Below, piece by piece: positions 18,128 through 26,477 of a DNA stretch of 64,000 bases. The translations under genes were made by a program, and so were the position numbers. Where the stretch lies: assembly GCA_002394205.1 (NCBI GenBank), contig DGTC01000043.1, forward strand, positions 11,017 through 75,016, in the 5' to 3' direction. Source of the DNA: Lachnospira sp. UBA4346. Lineage in GTDB: Bacteria > Bacillota > Clostridia > Lachnospirales > Lachnospiraceae. The stretch's first letter is position 1, and the number at the start of each line of letters is the position of its first letter. The notes below the pieces were generated by a model, which worked only from the letters and a program-made list of their open reading frames with translations, was not told the DNA's origin and did not search any database.

Positions 18128-18148
18128 TATCCAATCAAGGAGTGGAAG

Positions 18149-19285
18149 ATGTTCAAAAAGTATAAACTGAGTTCGTATAATGTTAGAATGGTTCTTGTAA
18201 TACTTATTACATCAATTTATGGAATTACAGTGATTAATAGTGCAAATTCTGCTTTTACAGTAAGACAGTGCTTTGGTCTTGCATTATCTTTTGTCGTAAT
18301 GGTAGTGATTTCATTTATAGATTATAATTGGCTGTTGCAATATTACTGGTTATTTTATGCAATAAATATTGTCTTGCTTTTGGCAGTTAAATTGTTTGGT
18401 GTATCAAGGAACGGGGCAAAAAGATGGCTGAATTTGGGAATTCAGATACAGCCTTCCGAATTGTCAAAGATTATATTGATTTTGTGTGCGGCAAAGATTT
18501 TATCTATGTATCGAAGAGAAATCAATAATCTCAAGTTCCTTGCGGTTTTAGCAATTGTTCTGCTGATTCCATTGGGGCTGGTTGTTATCGAACCGGATTT
18601 GTCAACAACCCTGTTAATAACATTCGTTTTATTAACGATTATATTTTGTGCAGGTTTAAGTTATAGGATCATTGGTACTGCGTTGTTGATTATTATTCCG
18701 ATTACGGCTGTATTAGCCATTTATGTAAGTAATCCGAATCAGACACTCCTTGAAGATTATCAGAGAAATCGTATTATGGCATTTATTGATCCGGAGAATT
18801 ACGGTGACGGAACATATCAGCAGGATTATTCCGTGCAGGCTGTAGGTTCCGGACAGTTGCTGGGAAAAGGATTGAATAATAACGATCCATCCTCACTGAA
18901 GAATGCACATTATATTGCTGAAGCACAGACGGATTTTATCTTTGCCGTTATTGGAGAAGAATTAGGATTTGTTGGATGCTGTGCTGCAATTCTGCTCTTG
19001 TCATGGATTGTGATAGAGTGTATAATTGCAGCAGTAAGGGCAAAGGATTTTGCGGGGCGTTTGATATGCTGCGGAGCTGCAGGATATATTGCATTTCAGA
19101 GTGCAATAAATATAGGCGTAGTAACAAGACTTTTACCAAATACAGGTTTGCCGTTGCCATTTTTTAGTTATGGTGTAACATCATTACTTACATTATATAT
19201 GACGATGGGGGTTGTATTAAATGTTAATCTGCAAAGACGTGTAGATAAAGACGATGAGATTTATGCAGATGATTTTAGAGGTTAG
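18149..19285 (+). CDS. rodA: Peptidoglycan glycosyltransferase RodA (SEDS family)
   Basis: RodA polymerises lipid II into glycan strands with its partner PBP2, encoded 2 kb upstream. The 378 residues have about ten hydrophobic segments. SEDS family blocks are clear: RNGAKRWLNLGIQIQPSEL (about 90-108), the EPDLSTTLLI stretch with the conserved Asp, and near the C-terminus TRLLPNTGLPLPFFSYG. RodA rather than FtsW is inferred from the operon with mreBCD and PBP2, although the Min genes next to it concern division. Start is ATG 18149 behind AAGGAG. Confidence 0.94.
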   Translation: MFKKYKLSSYNVRMVLVILITSIYGITVINSANSAFTVRQCFGLALSFVVMVVISFIDYNWLLQYYWLFYAINIVLLLAVKLFGVSRNGAKRWLNLGIQIQPSELSKIILILCAAKILSMYRREINNLKFLAVLAIVLLIPLGLVVIEPDLSTTLLITFVLLTIIFCAGLSYRIIGTALLIIIPITAVLAIYVSNPNQTLLEDYQRNRIMAFIDPENYGDGTYQQDYSVQAVGSGQLLGKGLNNNDPSSLKNAHYIAEAQTDFIFAVIGEELGFVGCCAAILLLSWIVIECIIAAVRAKDFAGRLICCGAAGYIAFQSAINIGVVTRLLPNTGLPLPFFSYGVTSLLTLYMTMGVVLNVNLQRRVDKDDEIYADDFRG

Positions 19286-19310
19286 AAATACTAAATGATG
19301 GAGGGTACCT

Positions 19311-19706
19311 ATGAATATTGGTTTGATTGCACATGATTCGAAGAAAAAGCTGATGCAGAATTTTTGTATTGCATACAGAGGAATATTGAATAAGAATCAG
19401 TTATTTGCGACAGGAACAACGGGAAGATTAATCGAAGAAGTGACCAATCTTTCTATTCATAAATTTTTAGCAGGACATTTGGGCGGTGACCAGCAGTTGT
19501 GCGCCCAGATAGAACATAATCAGATTGACTTGGTGATTTTTCTTAGAGAAGCAGAAAATCCTTTGGCACATGAACCAAACTCAGATCATATTTGCAAGCT
19601 GTGTGATATGTATAATATTCCACTTGCGACCAACTTGGCGACTGCGGAATTGCTTGTAAAATCTCTCGAACGTGGAGATATGGAGTGGAGAGAAATCTAC
19701 CAATAA
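19311..19706 (+). CDS. mgsA: Methylglyoxal synthase
   Basis: MgsA converts dihydroxyacetone phosphate to methylglyoxal and phosphate, a bypass of lower glycolysis. The 131-residue protein has IGLIAHDSKK at the N-terminus, the phosphate-binding GTTGRLI, and GHLGGDQQL with the Asp expected as catalytic base. The segment that reads DPL...PHDPD in E. coli is here EAENPLAHEPN, so two conserved aspartates appear as glutamates while the histidine remains; activity is likely but not certain. It is the last gene of the rodA operon, 25 bases after rodA, before a large terminator. Confidence 0.88.
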   Translation: MNIGLIAHDSKKKLMQNFCIAYRGILNKNQLFATGTTGRLIEEVTNLSIHKFLAGHLGGDQQLCAQIEHNQIDLVIFLREAENPLAHEPNSDHICKLCDMYNIPLATNLATAELLVKSLERGDMEWREIYQ

Positions 19707-19723
19707 GCCGATGGTTAAAATAC

Positions 19724-19810
19724 AAAGCAGGAAGATTCATGAGAGATTGTTTTTAATAAAATATCGTAGTTTTATTAGTCTAACGTCTAGTCATGAAGTT
19801 CCTGCTTTTT
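19724..19810 (+). terminator. Branched terminator of the radC-mgsA operon
   Basis: AGCAGGAA (19726-19733) pairs with TTCCTGCT (19799-19806), and TTCATGA (19736-19742) with TCATGAA (19791-19797). An inner stem pairs AATAAAA with TTTTATT in the loop. A TTTTT run follows. The nested form is larger than a normal terminator and could be a stable 3' end or a small RNA. Confidence 0.7.
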
Positions 19811-19925
19811 CGTTATACGTTCTACTCAAAATGGTTAAATTTTAATAGAGTAAGACAGTTTTTTCGAATGTTGTTTGCTTCGGCATAGTGCGTCGTGTGT
19901 AGGTGTACATTATGAATGTTTTTGA

Positions 19926-19961
19926 ATAAATTCTAAGTTTTATTGCAAATATAGAATTTAT
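19926..19961. repeat. AT-rich inverted repeat between mgsA and the DUF378 gene
   Basis: ATAAATTCTA (19926-19935) and TAGAATTTAT (19952-19961) are perfectly complementary around a 16-base spacer. It lies between convergent genes and may act as a weak terminator for the minus-strand gene. The rest of 19811-19994 shows no gene. Confidence 0.4.
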
Positions 19962-19994
19962 AAGGAAAATGATTTCCTGGATATGTCTCCTAAA

Positions 19995-20198
19995 TTAGGA
20001 ATTACGTATACGACCAAATAGTGTGCATAAATACAGTCCGCATATACCAACAAGGGTATAAATAATACGGCTTACCGGACTTGCTGAACCGAATAAAAAA
20101 GAAACAAGATTGAATCGAAAGATACCAATCAGTCCCCAATTGACTGCACCTATGATGGTAATTGCTAAAGCTGTATAGTCTAGAAATTTCGAATTCAT
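19995..20198 (-). CDS. DUF378 family small membrane protein
   Basis: DUF378 proteins are two-span membrane proteins of unknown function. The 67 residues include LDYTALAITIIGAVNWGLIGIFRFNLV and a second span with SPVSRIIYTLVGICGLYLC, both typical of the family. The upstream methionine at 20210 is not used because GGAGG lies five bases before the ATG at 20198. It is a single-gene unit, convergent with the mgsA operon and divergent from the HlyD-like gene. Confidence 0.85.
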   Translation of the reverse strand: MNSKFLDYTALAITIIGAVNWGLIGIFRFNLVSFLFGSASPVSRIIYTLVGICGLYLCTLFGRIRNS

Positions 20199-20357
20199 AA
20201 AAACCTCCAATTATAAAATAGATTAGCCATTTTCAATGGTATATTGTTAGTTTGTTTTATTTTTTTAAATTTATGCAGGAATTTATGATTTGGACAACAT
20301 TGGAAAATATGAAGATTTATTAAATTGATGGTTTCATATGGAAAAACGGAGGAAATA

Positions 20358-21752
20358 ATGGCAGAAAATAATAATCGGAAAGTCGTCAGATATAAAAGAA
20401 GACCACGTGTAATGCCAATTATTTGTATTGGTGTGCTGTTATATGTGATTTCGTTTGTGACATTGTATCTGACAAAGAATAAAGTTCATTCCTATGAGGT
20501 CGAAACGGGATCATTAACATCGAATGCCTCTTTTTCAGCATTAATACTTAGAGATGAAAAAGTATACAATTCGACATATTCTGGGAATATTAATTATTAC
20601 CAACGGGAAGGAACAAGAATCAAGAAAGATGATATATTGTATACTGTGGATGAAACAGGAAAAGTAGCAGATGTTCTTGCGGAATATTCAAAAGCTGACG
20701 AAAATTCTCTGTCAGCAGAAAATTTAGCAATTATTAAGTCTACACTGAATAATTTTCATACAGGATATGACGGGTCAAATTTTGATGAAATTTATGATAT
20801 GAAAACAGATATTAATGCAACGATACTTCAGGCAATGAATGAAAATATTATGAAGCATATGGATTCTATTGTTGAAAAAACAGGAAGCAGTAATTTATTT
20901 CAGACAGAAAAGGCAAAAGAGGGAGGTGTAATTGTTTATTCATTTGATAATTATGAAAATATTACACCGGAACGTCTGACTGCGTCATTATTTGATAAGA
21001 AATCCTACAATAAAACAAGTATGAAAGCAGAGGATCTGGTGGTAACGGGCAATCCTGCATTTAAATTAATTCAGAGTGAACAGTGGAAGTTATGTATTCC
21101 GCTGACGGATAAGCAGATTCAGGAATATGATTTATTTAATAAGAACAGTTTATCCATTACAATTAAGAAGGATAAGATTTCTACGCAGGGAAAATTTTCC
21201 ATTGTTAATAATGATGGAAATTATTATGGAGTTATCGAGTTAGATAAATATATGATACGATATGCGACAGAACGCTTTTTGGATATTGAAGTAGCAACAA
21301 CCGGAAAGAGTGGGTTGAAAGTACCAATGTCTGCATTGACGGATTTAGAGGTATACACAATTCCGGCAGCTTACCTTACACAGGGCGGTAATGATTCAAA
21401 TTATGGCTTTATTACAGAAAGTTATTCTTCAAATGGAGAAGTTACCAGCAAGTTTGTTGAAGTGAAATCAGTAAAAAGAACAGATGACATTATTTATCTG
21501 GAAAAGAAATATTTTGAACCCGGTACGAATATTGTAATGCCGGATGCAACACAAAGATACATTGTTGGACCGACAGAAAAAGTGAAGGGTGTATTTTGTA
21601 TTAATTCGGGATACACTGTATTCGAAACTGCGGAGATTATTGACCAGAATAATGAGTACTGTATTTTAGATAAAGCAAAGTCAGGAGTTTCTGTGTATGA
21701 CAGGATTATTTTGGACGCAGACAAGTATGATGTAGATAAAATGATATATTAA
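20358..21752 (+). CDS. HlyD-like membrane fusion / adaptor protein
   Basis: This 464-residue protein has a basic N-terminus (KVVRYKRRPR), one transmembrane helix (about 22-42, MPIICIGVLLYVISFVTLYL), and an extracytoplasmic part with a barrel-sandwich segment around YSGNINYYQREGTRIKKDDI, where the lipoyl-like half begins. The start at 20358 is supported by GGAGG. Proteins of this kind are annotated as HlyD family, but no transporter gene is nearby. It precedes yggS and sepF by 13 bases, in the place where B. subtilis has ylmD, so a role in wall or division biology is plausible but only inferred. Exact function unknown. Confidence 0.65.
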   Translation: MAENNNRKVVRYKRRPRVMPIICIGVLLYVISFVTLYLTKNKVHSYEVETGSLTSNASFSALILRDEKVYNSTYSGNINYYQREGTRIKKDDILYTVDETGKVADVLAEYSKADENSLSAENLAIIKSTLNNFHTGYDGSNFDEIYDMKTDINATILQAMNENIMKHMDSIVEKTGSSNLFQTEKAKEGGVIVYSFDNYENITPERLTASLFDKKSYNKTSMKAEDLVVTGNPAFKLIQSEQWKLCIPLTDKQIQEYDLFNKNSLSITIKKDKISTQGKFSIVNNDGNYYGVIELDKYMIRYATERFLDIEVATTGKSGLKVPMSALTDLEVYTIPAAYLTQGGNDSNYGFITESYSSNGEVTSKFVEVKSVKRTDDIIYLEKKYFEPGTNIVMPDATQRYIVGPTEKVKGVFCINSGYTVFETAEIIDQNNEYCILDKAKSGVSVYDRIILDADKYDVDKMIY

Positions 21753-21765
21753 GAAGGTGTTGTAT

Positions 21766-22455
21766 ATGTTAAAAGAGAACATTGAGCAGGTAAAAGAAAA
21801 TATTAGACAGGCCTGTAACAGAGTTGGCAGAGATCCGCAAGAAGTTTTATTATTACCAGTGAGTAAGACGAAGCCGATAGAAATGTTACAGGAAGTATAT
21901 GATTATGGGATTCGCCAATTTGGAGAAAATTATGTACAGGAATTATGCGGAAAAATAGATCAGATGCCAAAAGATATTGAATGGCATATGATTGGTCATT
22001 TGCAGAGAAATAAGGTAAAATATATTGTGGGAAATGTTGCAATGATTCATTCTGTTGATTCCATTCGACTTGCTGAAGCAATTAGCAAAGAAGCAGTCAA
22101 AAAAGGGGTGATTGCAAAGATTTTGGTAGAAATAAATATTGGTGAAGAAGAAAGTAAATTTGGAATCACTGTGGACAGTGCAATTCAAGACATTCAGGAG
22201 ATGGCAAAGTTCCCTTCAATTTCTATAGAAGGGTTGATGACAAGCGCACCATTTGTAGAAAATCCTGAAGATAATCGTAAATATTTTAAACAAATGAAGC
22301 AATTATCAGTTGACATCGCGGCAAAAAACATTGATAATGTTACTATGCGATATCTTTCGATGGGAATGACAGGTGATTATGTTGTTGCAGTGGAAGAAGG
22401 CGCGAATATTGTTCGCGTTGGAACGGCAATTTTTGGAGCAAGAAATTATAATTAG
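21766..22455 (+). CDS. PLP homeostasis protein YggS/YlmE
   Basis: YggS/PLPBP proteins bind pyridoxal phosphate without known catalysis and keep B6 and amino-acid pools balanced. The TIM-barrel family motif LLPVSKTKP carries the PLP lysine, Lys34. FGENYVQEL, EWHMIGHLQRNKVKY and LSMGMTGDY are all conserved. ATG 21766 with AGAAGG upstream is preferred over the GTG at 21757; this gives 229 residues. Its position before sepF reproduces the ylmE-ylmF order of Gram-positive division clusters. Confidence 0.95.
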   Translation: MLKENIEQVKENIRQACNRVGRDPQEVLLLPVSKTKPIEMLQEVYDYGIRQFGENYVQELCGKIDQMPKDIEWHMIGHLQRNKVKYIVGNVAMIHSVDSIRLAEAISKEAVKKGVIAKILVEINIGEEESKFGITVDSAIQDIQEMAKFPSISIEGLMTSAPFVENPEDNRKYFKQMKQLSVDIAAKNIDNVTMRYLSMGMTGDYVVAVEEGANIVRVGTAIFGARNYN

Positions 22456-22474
22456 GGAGTAGGAGAGTAGAAAT

Positions 22475-22993
22475 ATGAGTATGTTTGATAATATAAGAGG
22501 TATGTTTTCAGGTTCGGACGATTATAGCAGTGATTATGAGGATGATTACGAAGATTACAATAATGGTTATGATTCAGATGATGATTATGAAAATGATAAA
22601 GATTATCAGAAGCACAAGTTATTTGGAGGAAGCAAGTCAAAATCATATGCAAGTGGAAAAATTGTTCCAATCAATACAGATAGCAAGCATGGATTAGAGG
22701 TTGTGGTAATTCGTCCGGAATCTATGGAAGATGCAAGCGAAATTACAGATACATTGCTTTCAGGAAAGGCAGTTGTGTTAAATCTGGAAGGAATACATAT
22801 TGAAGTGGCACAGAGAATTATTGACTATTCATCAGGTTCATGTTATGCAATGGATGGTAATTTACAGAAAATTACAAATTACATTTTTATTGTAACACCG
22901 AAGGGCGTTGATATTTCTGGTGATATTCCGGAAAAGATTCTTTCAGGTGGTGTGGATTTATCAGCATTTGGTAAGACAGAGCAGAAGTTATAA
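22475..22993 (+). CDS. sepF: Cell division protein SepF
   Basis: SepF anchors FtsZ to the membrane and bundles Z-ring filaments. The 172-residue protein starts with an amphipathic segment (MSMFDNIRGMF), followed by a highly acidic Asp/Tyr/Glu-rich linker (about 12-50), and ends in the compact SepF domain (about 70-165) with IVVIRPESMEDASEI-type sequence and AVVLNLEGIHIEVAQRIIDY. The linker is unusually Asp-Tyr rich. It lies between yggS and lspA. Confidence 0.95.
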   Translation: MSMFDNIRGMFSGSDDYSSDYEDDYEDYNNGYDSDDDYENDKDYQKHKLFGGSKSKSYASGKIVPINTDSKHGLEVVVIRPESMEDASEITDTLLSGKAVVLNLEGIHIEVAQRIIDYSSGSCYAMDGNLQKITNYIFIVTPKGVDISGDIPEKILSGGVDLSAFGKTEQKL

Positions 22994-22996
22994 GAT

Positions 22997-23530
22997 ATGA
23001 CAGAGAAGTATTTAAAAATAAGAAAGATTATCAGTAATGTTATCATTGTGTGCGTTCTGATATTTATAGACCAAATAAGTAAGCAGTGGGCTGTAGATGC
23101 ACTTATGAATCAGGCAGATAAGACAATACTTGGAGAGTGGCTTACATTCTCCTATCTTGAAAATAGAGGTGCTGCATGGGGCATGATGTCTGGTGCGAGA
23201 TACTTTTTTCTTTTGATTACAGTAGTAATAGTCGGAATACTCGCATATATTTTGTATAGAATTCCTTTGCACCGTCGGATGTTACCGCTTCGATGTGTTG
23301 CATTACTCTTAGGAGCGGGGGCAATAGGAAATTTTATTGACCGGCTTGTATTAGGTTATGTTCGCGATTTTATTTATATTAAAGCGATTAATTTTCCGGT
23401 CTTTAATGTCGCAGATATGTATGTAACAGTATCGGTGTTTGTTTTGGTTATTTTGATTTTGTTTGTATACAAAGAAGAAGAATTTCAATTTCTATGGAAA
23501 GTGAAGGATAATAATCATGAAGAGCAATGA
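22997..23530 (+). CDS. lspA: Lipoprotein signal peptidase (signal peptidase II)
   Basis: LspA cleaves the signal peptides of prolipoproteins after lipid attachment to the lipobox cysteine. Four transmembrane segments are visible in 177 residues. The catalytic aspartates are Asp115 in GNFIDR and Asp140 in FNVADMY, the two diagnostic motifs. The start is 3 bases after sepF with a weak ribosome binding site, which suggests translational coupling. Its 3' end overlaps rluD by 14 bases. Confidence 0.96.
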   Translation: MTEKYLKIRKIISNVIIVCVLIFIDQISKQWAVDALMNQADKTILGEWLTFSYLENRGAAWGMMSGARYFFLLITVVIVGILAYILYRIPLHRRMLPLRCVALLLGAGAIGNFIDRLVLGYVRDFIYIKAINFPVFNVADMYVTVSVFVLVILILFVYKEEEFQFLWKVKDNNHEEQ

Positions 23531-24452
23531 AAATAAATTGCAATTTGTGGTAGAAAATGCAACGGGAAGTGTACGGATTGATAAATATTTGTCAAATATC
23601 TGTACAGAATATTCCCGTTCTTTTTTGCAGAAATTAATTAAGGACGGTGGAGTATTTGTAAATGACAAACCGGTCAAAGCAAATTATACTGTGCAACAGG
23701 CAGATTCTATCACTGTAAATATTCCACAATTGATTGAGCCGGAAATTGTTGCAGAGGATATTCCATTAGACATATTATATGAAGATGATGACTTAATTGT
23801 TATTAATAAGCCAAAAGGGATGGTTGTTCATCCGGCAGCAGGACATTATAGTGGAACGCTTGTAAATGCATTGATGTATCATTGTAAGGATAATTTATCT
23901 GGAATTAATGGTGTATTACGACCGGGAATTGTTCATCGTATAGATATGGACACGACAGGAGTTTTAGTTGCATGCAAGAATGATTTTGCACATAATTGTA
24001 TCGCAGAACAACTTAGTGTACATTCGATTACACGTAAATATCATGCGATTGTTTATAATGCGATTCATGAAGATGGTACGGTTGATGCACCCATTGGAAG
24101 AAGTACAATAGACCGAAAGAAGATGGCAATTGATACCAAAAATGGCAAGCGTGCGGTGACACATTATCATGTTATTGAAAATCTGGGACAATATGCGTAT
24201 ATAGAATGTCAGTTAGAGACAGGCAGAACGCACCAGATTCGTGTGCATATGGCAAGTATCGGGCATCCTCTCCTGGGAGATGCGGTATATAGCTCCGGGC
24301 GTGCTTTCACACAGTTACAGGGTCAGACGCTGCATGCAAAAGTATTAGGGTTTGTACATCCGCGGACACAGAAATATATGGAATTTGAGGCTCCATTGCC
24401 AAACTACTTTGAAAAATTGCTGGCAGACCTTCGAAATAAAAATGGTTATTAA
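23517..24452 (+). CDS. rluD: RluD-family RNA pseudouridine synthase
   Basis: The enzyme isomerises uridine to pseudouridine, probably in 23S rRNA; the exact site cannot be read from sequence. An N-terminal S4 RNA-binding domain (about 15-75, RIDKYLSNICTEYSRSFLQK) precedes the catalytic domain with PGIVHRIDMDTTG, where Asp143 is the catalytic residue, and ETGRTHQIRVH. Length of 311 residues is standard for RluD/YlyB. The lspA-rluD pair is a common Firmicutes arrangement. Confidence 0.93.
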   Translation: MKSNENKLQFVVENATGSVRIDKYLSNICTEYSRSFLQKLIKDGGVFVNDKPVKANYTVQQADSITVNIPQLIEPEIVAEDIPLDILYEDDDLIVINKPKGMVVHPAAGHYSGTLVNALMYHCKDNLSGINGVLRPGIVHRIDMDTTGVLVACKNDFAHNCIAEQLSVHSITRKYHAIVYNAIHEDGTVDAPIGRSTIDRKKMAIDTKNGKRAVTHYHVIENLGQYAYIECQLETGRTHQIRVHMASIGHPLLGDAVYSSGRAFTQLQGQTLHAKVLGFVHPRTQKYMEFEAPLPNYFEKLLADLRNKNGY

Positions 24453-24563
24453 TATAATTGTGAAAAAATATAGAAATTTACAGATATTTATGGATTTTTT
24501 TTGACAAATATACTATAATTTAAATATAGATAGTCAGCAATGACAGTAGGGGAGGTAACACAT

Positions 24564-25196
24564 ATGGATGAAAGAACGGTAATTACGATTGGTAGAGAGT
24601 TTGGAAGTGGCGGACATGAGATTGGCACGAAGTTAGCCAAGCGTTTAGGAATACCTTGCTATGATAAGGAATTGCTGGCGATTGCGGCAAAAGAAAGTGG
24701 GCTGTGTGAAGAGTTGTTTGCTTCACAGGATGAGAAGCCGACAAACAGTTTTTTGTATTCCCTTGTAATGGATACATATTCATTAGGTTATACGAATTCT
24801 TATGTTAATATGCCAATTAACCATAAGGTATTTTTAGCACAGTTTGATGCTATTAAGAAGTTGGCACAGAAAGAATCATGCGTTATCGTAGGCAGATGTG
24901 CAGATTATGCATTAGAGGATAATCCATTTGCAGTCAGTGTATGGATTAAGGCAGATTTGGATAAGAGAATTGAACGTATTAAGAAGACGTATGAGTTATC
25001 GGAAGACAAGGCTGCTGAGTTGATACAGAAGACGGATAAGAAGCGTGCAAGTTACTATAACTACTATTCTAGCAAGAAGTGGGGCGAAGCAAAGAGCTAT
25101 GACTTGTGTATTGATAGTGGTGAATTAGGAATTGACGGTTCGATTGAATTAATTATGAAATATATCGAATTAAAGGAAAAGAATAATAATCAATAA
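24564..25196 (+). CDS. Cytidylate kinase-like family protein
   Basis: The protein resembles the cytidylate-kinase-like family: P-loop region TIGREFGSGGHEIGTKLAKR near the N-terminus, YDKELL, and a CVIVGRCADYAL strand that corresponds to the Walker B side. It is not the housekeeping Cmk; substrate is unknown. ATG 24564 has GGGGAGG eight bases upstream, so it is preferred to the ATG at 24540; the product has 210 residues. A TATAAT at 24514-24519 with a weak -35 may be its promoter. The next gene starts 10 bases after its stop. Confidence 0.8.
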   Translation: MDERTVITIGREFGSGGHEIGTKLAKRLGIPCYDKELLAIAAKESGLCEELFASQDEKPTNSFLYSLVMDTYSLGYTNSYVNMPINHKVFLAQFDAIKKLAQKESCVIVGRCADYALEDNPFAVSVWIKADLDKRIERIKKTYELSEDKAAELIQKTDKKRASYYNYYSSKKWGEAKSYDLCIDSGELGIDGSIELIMKYIELKEKNNNQ

Positions 25197-25206
25197 GAGA
25201 TTTTTT

Positions 25207-26355
25207 ATGGAAATTAAAGGATATAAAAGAATTAAAAAAGTCGATATAAAAAGATGGCTGTTACGAAGAAATGTATGGCTTTATGCATTTATATTAATTG
25301 TATTTGTAGCAGCCGTTCTTTTTATGTTTCGGACAGTAGGCTCTATGTCGGAGAATAAAGAGACACAGGTACAGACAGAAAATCAGGAAAGTAAGAATTA
25401 TGTAGCAGCCAATCAGTCCTATCGAATTCTTGTAAATCGTGCTGCGAATTTTATTACAATATATAAGCTGGATGATGACGGTGCTTTTACAATACCATAT
25501 AAGACATTTCGATGTTCTGTGAATCCAACTGTAAATGTAGGAAAGACCGTTATTAATGATAAATATGTATGGAGACGACTTGCAGACAGGGTATACGGAC
25601 ATTATACAACAGGCTTGGGAAATGCGGCATATATTCATTCGGTTCCGTATGCTTCTCAGAGTAATTCAGATTTGATTGCATCAGCATATAATAATTTAGG
25701 AAATGCAGCAACACAAGGTTCTATTTATCTTGCAGTAGCGGATGCAAAATGGATTTATGAAAATTGTGGTGTGAATTCTGAGGTGGAGATATATGATGAT
25801 ACAACAGAATCACCGGTAATTGCATTAGGAACATTTACGCAGATTGCGGCGGATAGCAAGTATGATCCTACGGATAATGTTCGTGCATCCGAAGATGGAA
25901 AAGTTACATCACGGATTGATTATATGACTGGTGTCAATAATGTAACAATACAGGTTGGAGATGCATTTGACAGATGGGCAGGAATCTATGCAGTAGATAC
26001 ATCGAGAAATGATATTACATCGTATATTACAATTACAGGAAATCTGGATTTAAATACGCCGGGAGAGTATGTGTTAATTTATCATCTTGAAGACAATTAT
26101 GGTACAAATCTTGCATATTGGAGATATATTACAGTTGTGGAAAAGATTGAGGAGACGACAACCGCTATACAGGAATCGACAACAGTAGCAGAGACATCGT
26201 CAAGCATACAAACGATGCATATAGATGTAACACAAGAAAGTACAGCGGTAATTCAGGAGACAACAGCTCCTATACAGGAAATAACAACACAGACAACAGA
26301 AGTAACAACACAGACGCAGAGTACACAAGTTACGGAAACGACGCTGGCAAGATAA
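25207..26355 (+). CDS. Membrane-anchored L,D-transpeptidase-like (YkuD) protein lacking the catalytic cysteine
   Basis: After a cytoplasmic basic stretch and a transmembrane helix (about 24-42), residues 70-205 match a YkuD domain of the clostridial type: YRILVNRAANFITIYK, DKYVWRRL, IHSVPYASQS (His144) and VADAKWIYENC. The active-site motif normally reads S-X-G-C-V-R-L; here it is ATQGSIYL (Thr169, Gln170, Gly171, Ser172), so Ser172 replaces the nucleophilic cysteine and Tyr replaces Arg. The codon is TCT. An Ig-like DUF5011-type domain (about 237-315) follows, then a Thr/Gln-rich tail of about 65 residues suited to wall spanning. A non-catalytic peptidoglycan-binding role is inferred. Cotranscription with the kinase-like gene is likely. 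Confidence 0.75.
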   Translation: MEIKGYKRIKKVDIKRWLLRRNVWLYAFILIVFVAAVLFMFRTVGSMSENKETQVQTENQESKNYVAANQSYRILVNRAANFITIYKLDDDGAFTIPYKTFRCSVNPTVNVGKTVINDKYVWRRLADRVYGHYTTGLGNAAYIHSVPYASQSNSDLIASAYNNLGNAATQGSIYLAVADAKWIYENCGVNSEVEIYDDTTESPVIALGTFTQIAADSKYDPTDNVRASEDGKVTSRIDYMTGVNNVTIQVGDAFDRWAGIYAVDTSRNDITSYITITGNLDLNTPGEYVLIYHLEDNYGTNLAYWRYITVVEKIEETTTAIQESTTVAETSSSIQTMHIDVTQESTAVIQETTAPIQEITTQTTEVTTQTQSTQVTETTLAR

Positions 26356-26366
26356 TATAAAGAGGA

Positions 26367-26401
26367 ATGGATGAGTTTTATTAGAGACTCGTCCATTTTT
26401 T
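26367..26401 (+). terminator. Terminator after the YkuD-like gene
   Basis: ATGGATGAGT (26367-26376) pairs with ACTCGTCCAT (26387-26396) with one wobble, followed by a T6 run. Confidence 0.85.
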
Positions 26402-26403
26402 CT

Positions 26404-26432
26404 TTGCGAATAAGGTAATTATATGGTATAAT
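26404..26432 (+). promoter_or_regulatory. Sigma-A promoter for putP
   Basis: TTGCGA at 26404-26409 and TATAAT at 26427-26432 are spaced by 17 bases, 45 bases before the putP start. Confidence 0.7.
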
Positions 26433-26477
26433 ATTAGTTCAGCGTATTTAATATGAACAGTAGAGGAGAGAGAAAGA

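Noticed and set aside
22452..22670. His/Asn-rich minus-strand frame opposite sepF
   Set aside because: It is the antisense of the Asp/Tyr-rich SepF linker, which produces His/Asn codons by complementarity.
24501..24519. TTGACA followed by TATAAT before the kinase-like gene, as a promoter
   Set aside because: The spacing is only 7 bases, so the two hexamers cannot act together; only the TATAAT was kept as a weak candidate.
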